DNA of 64,000 nt, from contig JAEYYB010000078.1 of assembly GCA_023430975.1 (NCBI GenBank), forward strand, positions 1 through 64,000. Direction: 5' to 3'. Made by a program: the position numbers and the translations under genes. The notes beneath the pieces were generated by a model, which ran no database searches, was not told the DNA's origin, and saw only the letters and a list, made by a program, of their open reading frames with translations. Positions 57,524 to 64,000 of the stretch are shown one piece after another (positions within the stretch are counted from its first letter, which is position 1; every line of letters starts with the position of its first letter). Source of the DNA: Bacillota bacterium. GTDB taxonomy: Bacteria; Bacillota; Clostridia; Acetivibrionales; DSM-2933.

Positions 57524-57626
57524 AGGCATGCCAAAAATATAACTTCCCGAATAATTTCGCTTTCTAAGTTAACATAACTCGTGAACACACGATCAAAACG
57601 GGAAGTAATGTTTCAATCATGCCTTA
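57524..57626. repeat. Intergenic repeat family 1, copy A (short form)
   Basis: About 103 bp with terminal complements: AGGCATG...ATAACTTCCC at the left and GGGAAGTAAT...CATGCCT at the right. Reversed, it aligns with copies at 60801-60938 and 61923-62052 but lacks about 30 bp of the middle. Confidence 0.65.
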
Positions 57627-57653
57627 ATTGGTATTTATCTGCAATATAACAAT

Positions 57654-58328
57654 TTAAATTCCCTTCATAAGACCCTTTTCTGCAAAACTGACATATTTGT
57701 CCCCTGCAACAATAATGTGATCTATAACGTTTATTGATATCGCCTCTAAAGCGACTCTAATCCGCTCAGTCACCTCAATATCTGCCCGAGATGGTTTCAT
57801 ACTGCCTCCAGGGTGATTATGAGCAAGAATAACGCTGTTTGCCTGATGCCGGAGTGCCGTCTCAACTATAAGCCTGGGATATACAGGCGATTCATTTATT
57901 GTCCCCTCTTGAATCAAAGCCGAATAATTCACCCTATTTTGGCTGTTTAAACAAACAAGATAGAAGGCTTCATAGGTTCTTCCTGTAAATAAAGACACAA
58001 CAAACTGACCGGCTTTTGCAGAGCTGTCCAATACAGGCTTATCACCCCATTTATCATTAAAATACCTTCTGGAAATAGAAGGTATCAATGAAAGAAGAAA
58101 AGCAGAATTTTCTCCTATTCCTTCTGTATTATTAAGATCTTTTATGTCTGCTTCAAATACACCTGATAATGAACCGAACTTATCCAAAAGTTTATGTGCT
58201 ATCTCATTTGTATCCCTTCTTGGTATTGAATAAAAAAGAAGCAGCTCCAATACCTGATGGGGTTCAAAGCCATCCAATCCATCATTAAGAAATCTTTCTT
58301 TCAGCCTTTTTCTATGACCTTCATGCAT
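57654..58328 (-). CDS. radC: RadC-family JAB/MPN domain protein
   Basis: 224 residues from ATG 58328 (GGGTGAT upstream, MHEGHRKRLKERF start); the frame further upstream to 58475 looks non-coding. An N-terminal helix-hairpin-helix-like part (about 30-85) precedes a JAMM metalloprotease-like domain with H170, H172 (AHNHPGGS) and D183. RadC was named for DNA repair in E. coli, but that role is disputed and the molecular function is unknown. A palindrome ATAGTATATACTAT lies 22 bp upstream of the start (58350-58363) and could be an operator. It has all the metal ligands. Confidence 0.92.
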   Translation of the reverse strand: MHEGHRKRLKERFLNDGLDGFEPHQVLELLLFYSIPRRDTNEIAHKLLDKFGSLSGVFEADIKDLNNTEGIGENSAFLLSLIPSISRRYFNDKWGDKPVLDSSAKAGQFVVSLFTGRTYEAFYLVCLNSQNRVNYSALIQEGTINESPVYPRLIVETALRHQANSVILAHNHPGGSMKPSRADIEVTERIRVALEAISINVIDHIIVAGDKYVSFAEKGLMKGI

Positions 58329-58547
58329 ATTATCACCCGTATAACTTATATAGTATATACTATTTCGGCAATAATTTCTAATTTCTGAACAAGTTATTAT
58401 ATGTTTTGCAAAAATCATTTTAATTTTAATTATTGCAAAACATTTTCCTTGATTCATATGTTGAGTCGTCTGCATTTGCGTTACAAAATGAATTTTCGCA
58501 ACTGCATTTGCTAATGTAAAACCTTATTGGTAACATATAGTTATGAC

Positions 58548-59603
58548 TTATTCAAAAGTTACTTTTGAATTTACAGGCACTATCTGTATCCATGTCAGTC
58601 CAGGATTAAGCACAATAGGTTTACCGCCTTCATCGGTATAACTTGTCTGGGCAGTTCTTGATTTTTTTGACCATTTGATCTTGATTGCATTTCCGCATGT
58701 GACAAACCATCCATTCCCACTTCCAACATCCTTAAGGTCTTGTCTTCCTTTATCGTCACCCTTTATTTCGTAAATAGGTACGTGTTGAACAATAATATTC
58801 TTAACTCCTAACTGCTTTTGGCTGACTCTTTCCATATGAGGCTCGCCGTTACGGGACTTCTTATATATTTGATTTGCAGCATCAAACTCATATGTATTGA
58901 ATATTCTTGAATTATACTTTACTGTTACTTTATTTGCCTTATTATCGGAACTTAATTTTTCATCTGTTTGATTGTAGCTAAAAAGCAGCTGCTTTTCAGT
59001 AGACTGCTTGTACTTGGCCTTATTAACAAAATTCATTACATTTTCCATGGATGTATAAGAATCCTGCCAGTTCCTCTTGTCCTTTGTCAAATCCCAGAAA
59101 ACCTCTCCACCATAGCCTACACCATTTATATTGTTTATTTTGAACTTTGAAATATCATTCATAGCCATTGGGCTCCAACCAAAGTGAACATAAATAGCAT
59201 CATGTTCCATTACATAATCAAGGTAATAATGTCTTGAACTCCTTACAGGACCGATCATGGTGGGGTTAGCACCCCAGAACACCGGCATCAGCCTGGTTTC
59301 ACCGCCTTCTACAGTAATCTCATAAACCAGTTGTGCCTTATTAAGACCACCCTGCGGCAATACCCTTTTCCCTTCATTATCAATCATTACCGCTACCGGC
59401 CTTACACCTTCCTTAGGAAAAATAAAATCACTTACCTTTTGAGTTGGTGTGGGTTCGAATATTGGAGTACTGGTATAAGATGGGCTTGCAGTAAATTGTA
59501 TCGGTGTATTGGTAGGTTTTAAATTCTTATCTTCCCTGTCGCATGCTGTTATGCTTGTTATAGCTATAAGAATGCAAACTAACATAAAAATTTTTCTAAG
59601 CAT
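58548..59603 (-). CDS. DUF3048 lipoprotein (YerB family)
   Basis: 351 residues. A lipoprotein signal with lipobox ITAC (Cys at about 21) is followed by a Pro/Thr linker and the DUF3048 domain: FPKEGVRPVAVMIDNEGKRV, GGLNKAQLVYEITVEGGETR and MIGPVRSSRHYYLDYV are family signatures. The C-terminal part (from about 200) matches the second, beta-rich DUF3048_C domain and ends with TWIQIVPVNSKVTFE. Function unknown; the family is found on the outside of Firmicutes membranes. It belongs to the minus-strand housekeeping block but has a 319-bp gap before it. Confidence 0.9.
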   Translation of the reverse strand: MLRKIFMLVCILIAITSITACDREDKNLKPTNTPIQFTASPSYTSTPIFEPTPTQKVSDFIFPKEGVRPVAVMIDNEGKRVLPQGGLNKAQLVYEITVEGGETRLMPVFWGANPTMIGPVRSSRHYYLDYVMEHDAIYVHFGWSPMAMNDISKFKINNINGVGYGGEVFWDLTKDKRNWQDSYTSMENVMNFVNKAKYKQSTEKQLLFSYNQTDEKLSSDNKANKVTVKYNSRIFNTYEFDAANQIYKKSRNGEPHMERVSQKQLGVKNIIVQHVPIYEIKGDDKGRQDLKDVGSGNGWFVTCGNAIKIKWSKKSRTAQTSYTDEGGKPIVLNPGLTWIQIVPVNSKVTFE

Positions 59604-59640
59604 AAGCTTCCCCCATAAAAATCAATTATAAGTAATACTT

Positions 59641-59743
59641 TATATGAAAAGTGAATAATCTTTTACATTTGTCTATCGCAAATCCCGTAAAAGCGTTCGT
59701 TATTTGCTCTGACAAATGTAAGATTATTAACACTTTTCATATA
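59641..59743. repeat. Long imperfect inverted repeat containing intergenic repeat family 2, copy 2
   Basis: TATATGAAAAGTG...TAATCTT..TACATTTGTC on the left is complementary to GACAAATGTAAGATTA...CACTTTTCATATA on the right, making a hairpin of about 30 bp per arm over 103 bp. The inner 59663-59721 matches the minus strand of 55086-55144. It fills much of the 319-bp gap 59604-59922. Confidence 0.7.
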
Positions 59744-59922
59744 GCTAATCCTAATCTCCTAAATATGAACAAAATTATGAGATATTTATGTCAATCTTGA
59801 TGTTGTTTTAAGAAACTTTGGTGTATACGCTAAAATCCTCCATATATAAACAGAAGGATCAATTCTTTCAAATTGTCCCTCTGCCTTATACTTATTCTAT
59901 AAACATTTTGTTTTACAGAATA

Positions 59923-60219
59923 TTATTCTGAAAAATCAAACTCATCTTCCATTCTGACTTTGAATTCCTCAAAAACCATATTTAGTTCACGCTCATCATC
60001 GACACTAATGAAAGAATCTTCACCTTCTTCATTATGCTCTATCTTAAGAATCAATACCTCGTCAGTATCACTATCCTCTTCCTGTTCCTCTTCCATTTCA
60101 ACAGGTAAAAGAACAACATATTCGCTACCATTCATTTCGATTGTATCAAGATGTTCGAACTCAACTTCTTCTCCGTTTTCATCAACTAAAACTACTATAT
60201 CATCTCTCTCTTCGGACAT
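59923..60219 (-). CDS. DUF1292 protein (YrzB family)
   Basis: 98 residues, very acidic, with the DUF1292 pattern VDENGEEVEFEHLDTIEMNG and EYVVLLPVEM. GGAGGG lies upstream. The family is conserved in Firmicutes next to ruvX and the ireB-type gene. Function unknown. The 147-bp gap to ruvX is larger than in most relatives. Confidence 0.9.
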   Translation of the reverse strand: MSEERDDIVVLVDENGEEVEFEHLDTIEMNGSEYVVLLPVEMEEEQEEDSDTDEVLILKIEHNEEGEDSFISVDDERELNMVFEEFKVRMEDEFDFSE

Positions 60220-60366
60220 TATAATCCCTCCTTTTCCTTTATCAGAATTTAATTATATCACAGTATCAAAAGTTTCCCAATATTTTCTCACTAAATTGTA
60301 AACATTAAATATATTTAACATAATATTTTGTTTTTATACATTCACCTATTTCATTAATGACCATTT

Positions 60367-60777
60367 TTACAGGCTGTCCAAATAATTCTGAAGTATATAC
60401 ACAGCAGCAATTTGGTCTTCAATGGCCTTTTTCTTTGATGTTTTTATACCCATGTCATGCATAGCCCTGTTAGCAGCTTTAGTGGTTAATCTTTCATCCC
60501 ATGGAATTACTTCAATCTTTGACTGCTCTTTCAGAAGATTTATAAATTCAATTGTTTTTTCTCCTCTTTCACCAACAGTACCATTCATATTCCTGGGAAA
60601 TCCAACAACACATTTTTCTGCCTGATTTTCTATTATAATTTCAACTATCCTTTTTAAAGGCTTTTTAATATCGGTATCCCATCTGATTGTCTCCACGCCT
60701 CGAGCAATCATTCCCATCGGATCACTTATGGCAACTCCGATTTTTTTATCTCCATAATCAATACCTATAATTCTCAT
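60367..60777 (-). CDS. ruvX: RuvX / YqgF-type RNase H-like nuclease
   Basis: 136 residues, normal length. The RNase H fold starts IIGIDYGDKKIGVAISDPMG with the first catalytic Asp, followed by VVGFPRNMNGTVGERG and VIPWDERLTTKAA, and DQIAAVYILQNYL at the end holds the last Asp. The family processes rRNA ends and has been proposed as a Holliday junction resolvase. AGGAAAAATG-type start context (GGAGGAAAA). It usually follows the ireB-type gene directly; here an aldo/keto reductase gene lies between them. Confidence 0.93.
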   Translation of the reverse strand: MRIIGIDYGDKKIGVAISDPMGMIARGVETIRWDTDIKKPLKRIVEIIIENQAEKCVVGFPRNMNGTVGERGEKTIEFINLLKEQSKIEVIPWDERLTTKAANRAMHDMGIKTSKKKAIEDQIAAVYILQNYLDSL

Positions 60778-60800
60778 TTTTCCTCCGTATAGTCATAATA

Positions 60801-60938
60801 AAAAAATAACTTCCGTTATAAAACTTCGCTCATGTGTTGACTTAACTTGTCAACACCCAAGATGCACGGCGAGCAGTTTAGCAAAGCTAAACGACCAGCC
60901 GCTACGATAAGCGGAAGTAATTTTTCATTCATGCCTTA
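60801..60938. repeat. Intergenic repeat family 1, copy B
   Basis: About 138 bp between the aldo/keto reductase and ruvX genes. Ends ATAACTTCC and GGAAGTAAT...CATGCCTTA are complementary, and GTTTAGCAAAGCTAAAC forms an inner hairpin. Its complement aligns along its whole length with copy C at 61923-62052. Confidence 0.75.
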
Positions 60939-60954
60939 GCACATACCTGTAATT

Positions 60955-61902
60955 TTACCTTATCTTTATTGCAAACATAGAGCATACACTTGAACAATAT
61001 CCACATAAAACGCATTTGTCCATATTTACTTCTGCTTTACCGTTTACAACTTTCAAAGCACCTTGTCCACACCTCTTCACACAGCTTCCACATCCATCAC
61101 ACCAATAATCAATATGTAGTATTCTCTTTTTATTAACTAAAGCATACCTGACACTTTCCGATATATCTTCACCATTAAAAATGCTTATATTCATTTTAAC
61201 TTCTTCTATCGACTGCATGCCTAATGCAACGGAATGTATAAAAGGAATTTTTAATACAAAATCCATGCATTCATCATAATTTTTTAGAAGATTACCTCCA
61301 CCCAACGGCTTCATGCTATATATTCCTTTTCCTGAGTTATAAGCCTTTTCTACTGCTGCCAGCATTTCGTCTATAGTTCCGTCACCTATCCCAAGGCCTG
61401 TCATATTCACTAATGGGTGTATTACATCTATCTCAGGCATATTTGCCACTGCCTCAACTACTTCAACATTATGGGTGGATACGCCAACAGCTTTTATAAT
61501 ACCCTTTTGCTTTTGCTCCAAGTAGTAATCAAGGGCATCTCTGTGCCCCCTTAAAGTTAATCTGCTTTCCTGTTCATGAAGCATAAAAATATCCAGGACA
61601 TCAACATCCATTTCCATCCTGGCTTTCTCCACACTATCCCTGGCCGATTCTTTACTGTATGCATATGATTTACTTGCAATCACCGGATTAATTCCAGAAA
61701 TCCTGATAGCTTCCTTAATATGAGCATATGTTCCATATAATTCAGCTGTATCAATAAAGTTAACACCCATTTCAAATGCACTTGCTATGATTCTTGCACC
61801 TTCATCTATTGAAAGATTAGCTTGCAGCGGGCCAATAATCAAGCCCCCAAAACAAAGTCTGGACACCTTTAACCCAGTGTTGCCCAACACTATATAATTC
61901 AT
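60955..61902 (-). CDS. Aldo/keto reductase with C-terminal ferredoxin domain
   Basis: 315 residues. The TIM-barrel part begins MNYIVLGNTGLKVSRLCFGG and has the catalytic Asp and Tyr in FIDTAELYGTY, Lys in ASKSYAYS and His in FMLHEQE. Two 4Fe-4S motifs follow at the end: CDGCGSCVKRC and CVLCGYCSSVC. Ferredoxin-type aldo/keto reductases are common in anaerobes; the substrate is unknown. It sits between the ireB-type gene and ruvX, which are normally adjacent, and is flanked by inverted copies of the same 130-bp repeat, so it looks like an insertion into this operon. Confidence 0.92.
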   Translation of the reverse strand: MNYIVLGNTGLKVSRLCFGGLIIGPLQANLSIDEGARIIASAFEMGVNFIDTAELYGTYAHIKEAIRISGINPVIASKSYAYSKESARDSVEKARMEMDVDVLDIFMLHEQESRLTLRGHRDALDYYLEQKQKGIIKAVGVSTHNVEVVEAVANMPEIDVIHPLVNMTGLGIGDGTIDEMLAAVEKAYNSGKGIYSMKPLGGGNLLKNYDECMDFVLKIPFIHSVALGMQSIEEVKMNISIFNGEDISESVRYALVNKKRILHIDYWCDGCGSCVKRCGQGALKVVNGKAEVNMDKCVLCGYCSSVCSMFAIKIR

Positions 61903-61922
61903 AATAGACCACCATTGTTTCC

Positions 61923-62052
61923 TAATGTATGATTAAAAATTACTTCCGCTTATCGTAGGGGCCGGTCGTTTAGCTTGGCTAAACTAAACGCCATGCATCC
62001 TGATGTTGACGAGCTAATTTATAGCAGAAGCTATTTTTAAATTGTGCCTAAG
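61923..62052. repeat. Intergenic repeat family 1, copy C (opposite orientation to copy B)
   Basis: About 130 bp. TTACTTCCGCTTATCGTAG, then GGTCGTTTAGC and GATGTTGACGAG match the complement of copy B base for base over long stretches. It lies 21 bp upstream of the aldo/keto reductase start. Confidence 0.75.
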
Positions 62053-62126
62053 CATCAAAAAAGGACATCCTAAAACCATTAGCTGCAAGCTAATCTACCG
62101 GAATGCCCTCAAAACTCAAAAGTAAA

Positions 62127-62381
62127 TTATTTTTTTTCTTCGAGATAAAATCTAACAATCTCCTCTAAAAGCTCATCCCGTTCAAGTCTTCTTATTATGC
62201 TTCTTGCATTATCATGACTGGTTATGTAAGTAGGATCACCTGAAAGTATGTATCCGACTATCTGGTTAATAGGATTATATCCTTTTTCCTTAAGTGCATT
62301 ATATACCAATGTCAATATCTCGTGAGCAGAATTCAGTTTTTCCTTGTCAACTTTGAACATCATGGTTTCGTTATTAACCAT
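62127..62381 (-). CDS. ireB: IreB family regulatory phosphoprotein (DUF965/UPF0297)
   Basis: 84 residues, normal length. The start MVNNETMMFKVDKEKLN and the segments YNALKEKGYNPINQIVGYIL and GDPTYITSHDNARSIIRRLE are diagnostic of the family. In Enterococcus faecalis IreB is phosphorylated by the Ser/Thr kinase IreK and lowers cephalosporin resistance; here that role is only inferred. GGGGGAGTGG lies upstream. The gene normally heads a set with ruvX and a DUF1292 gene. Confidence 0.93.
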   Translation of the reverse strand: MVNNETMMFKVDKEKLNSAHEILTLVYNALKEKGYNPINQIVGYILSGDPTYITSHDNARSIIRRLERDELLEEIVRFYLEEKK

Positions 62382-62684
62382 TTATAACCACTCCCCCAAC
62401 TACATAGTGTTGTATGATTATTTAGTGCTATTCCTTACACTTATTGATAAAATAATGTGAGGTTAGTTACATATCTTATTAATATCTCTTCCGTAAAAAA
62501 AGACATATATTGCTTCAACAATCATAGAACTTTTAGTCTATTGAATAATAGTACTCTAGTACCATTATTATAATTGTAATACAAGCGGATAAAATATGCA
62601 ACAATAACCAATCCTAATTTGACAACATTATCTAACCCTAATTATTTTTATCACATTTATATTTCAGTTATCGGTAATAATCAC
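62382..62684. other. 303-bp gap before the ireB-type gene
   Basis: No gene. AT-rich, it should hold the minus-strand promoter for the ireB-type gene. No terminator for mtaB is clear. Nothing else seen. Confidence 0.35.
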
Positions 62685-63989
62685 TTAATCATATAAAACA
62701 TTCCCCAGAATGTAATCTTCTTTTGCTTCTGCAAGCTTCACATCCAGGATTTTTCCCTTTATATCACTTTTACCTATCGCTATGACACGGGAAAAATTCA
62801 TTGTCAAGCCTTCCATCTTTTCGCTTAACGAATCAAATTCCTGCTCAAATAAAACCTTAACTGTCCTGCCTTCCATTCTCATATTAAATTTATGCAAATT
62901 TCTATCCGACAGCTTTAGAAGGATTGAGCTTCTCTCCTCTTTTTTATCAGGCGTAACCTGATCCTTAAAGGTTGCTGCCACAGTCCCCTTTCTTGGTGAA
63001 TATTTAAAAACATGCATTTTTGTAAGAGCTATTTCCTCCAAAAAACCTAGTGTTTTATTAAATTCAATATCTGTTTCACCTGGAAAACCTACCATTATAT
63101 CAGTTGTTATGGATACATCCGGTATGTTGTCCCTTAAGAGCTTAACTACATTTGCATAATCACCGGTGGTATATTTCCTGTTCATTCTTTTTAGAGTCTC
63201 ATCACATCCGCTCTGAAGAGATATATGAAAATGGGGACATAGCTTTTTAAGGTTCTTTACAGCATCAACAAACTCTATACTTACAGTACTAGGCTCTATT
63301 GATCCCAATCTGATCCTTTCAATACCCTCGAAATCATGAATATCCTTTATAATCTCAAGGAGCGAAGATCCTATATCCCTTCCATAGGATGCCAGGTGTA
63401 TACCCGTAAGGACTATCTCCTTAAATCCGTTTTGTGCAAGTCCGTGAACTTCATTTATAATATCTTCCCTATTTCTGCTTCTTATCGGTCCTCTTGCGTA
63501 AGGTATAATACAATATGAGCAATAATTATTGCAGCCGTCCTGTATCTTTAGTATTGCCCTTGTCCTTTCCTTATATGAAGTTACATCAAGCTTCTCAAAT
63601 TCCCTAAAGCCTTTTATATCATCAACAAAGTTTGTTTTGCTGCTTCCCGATTTTATTTCCTCAAGAAACTCTATTATTTTCCCCTTATCCTTGGTTCCAA
63701 CAACCATGTTAACCCCCGGAATACGCTCCACCTCTTCCGGCGAAGTCTGTGCATAGCAACCAACAACTATGACAAAGGAATCCGGATTATTCTTCTTGGC
63801 TTTCCTTATGATATTCCGTGATTTCCTATCACTCATACCCGTAACTGTACAAGTGTTTATTACGTAGACCTCTGCCATATTATCAAAATCAACAACCTGA
63901 TAACCCGCATTCTCAAAACTCTCTGACATGGCACCTGTTTCATACTGGTTAACTTTACAGCCAAGCGTAAAAAAAGCAACTCTTTTCAT
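62685..63989 (-). CDS. mtaB: tRNA (N6-threonylcarbamoyladenosine-37) methylthiotransferase MtaB
   Basis: 434 residues. The UPF0004 domain carries three cluster-binding cysteines (C11 in TLGCKVNQYE, C47 in INTCTVT, C78 in VGCYAQ). The radical-SAM domain has C153, C157 and C160 (DGCNNYCSYC), and a TRAM domain ends the protein. It adds a methylthio group to t6A37 in tRNAs that read ANN codons. The TLGCKVNQYE start separates MtaB from MiaB and RimO. AAGGGAAAT lies before the ATG at the window edge. Complete and apparently functional. Confidence 0.95.
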   Translation of the reverse strand: MKRVAFFTLGCKVNQYETGAMSESFENAGYQVVDFDNMAEVYVINTCTVTGMSDRKSRNIIRKAKKNNPDSFVIVVGCYAQTSPEEVERIPGVNMVVGTKDKGKIIEFLEEIKSGSSKTNFVDDIKGFREFEKLDVTSYKERTRAILKIQDGCNNYCSYCIIPYARGPIRSRNREDIINEVHGLAQNGFKEIVLTGIHLASYGRDIGSSLLEIIKDIHDFEGIERIRLGSIEPSTVSIEFVDAVKNLKKLCPHFHISLQSGCDETLKRMNRKYTTGDYANVVKLLRDNIPDVSITTDIMVGFPGETDIEFNKTLGFLEEIALTKMHVFKYSPRKGTVAATFKDQVTPDKKEERSSILLKLSDRNLHKFNMRMEGRTVKVLFEQEFDSLSEKMEGLTMNFSRVIAIGKSDIKGKILDVKLAEAKEDYILGNVLYD

Positions 63990-64000
63990 TAAATTTCCCT

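Overview
The window is AT-rich DNA from a low-GC, Gram-positive, anaerobic Clostridia-type bacterium, most likely a cellulosome-forming relative of Acetivibrio / Ruminiclostridium. Supporting signs are a family 3 cellulose-binding module (CBM3) on a giant secreted protein, a dockerin-like protein with Pro/Thr linkers, strong AGGAGG ribosome binding sites, Spo0E- and IreB-type genes, and a c-di-GMP riboswitch. The species call is inference.

Layout. (1) 0.6-12.2 kb, minus strand: a two-gene operon for secreted proteins, the second of 3,317 residues with TIG, PA14, FnIII, discoidin and CBM3 modules. (2) 12.8-27.0 kb, plus strand: a WYL-family regulator, a complete type I-C CRISPR-Cas operon (cas3-cas5c-cas8c-cas7c-cas4-cas1-cas2), a leader and an array of about 73 repeats. 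(3) 27-40.4 kb: an accessory region with a tyrosine recombinase, truncated genes (PfkB kinase, transposase pieces), a MacB-like ABC transporter beside a small secreted protein, an intact IS110-family element, a serine recombinase, and the right end of a Tn3-family transposon with its 38-bp terminal repeat. (4) 40.6-46.3 kb: a glucan lyase-like GH31 gene divergent from a two-gene set that together resembles fungal aldos-2-ulose dehydratase. (5) 46.4-55.9 kb: secreted proteins separated by many decayed genes (cold-shock, DinB-like, Spo0E-like, IS66, RCC1, SUKH, DUF1905). (6) 56-64 kb: tandem c-di-GMP-I riboswitches before a secreted transglutaminase-like protein, then a conserved minus-strand housekeeping block (mtaB, ireB, aldo/keto reductase, ruvX, DUF1292, DUF3048 lipoprotein, radC) with two families of intergenic repeats.

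The most exciting locus is at 40.6-46.3 kb. The GH31 protein looks like alpha-1,4-glucan lyase (alpha-glucan to 1,5-anhydro-D-fructose) rather than an alpha-glucosidase. The divergent pair matches the beta-propeller and cupin parts of aldos-2-ulose dehydratase, which in fungi turns anhydrofructose into ascopyrone M and microthecin. Together they would be a compact bacterial anhydrofructose pathway with the dehydratase split into two genes. The lyase gene carries a one-base frameshift in a ten-base homopolymer, so whether it works is open.

All family assignments come from reading the sequence and remembered family motifs; no database search was run.
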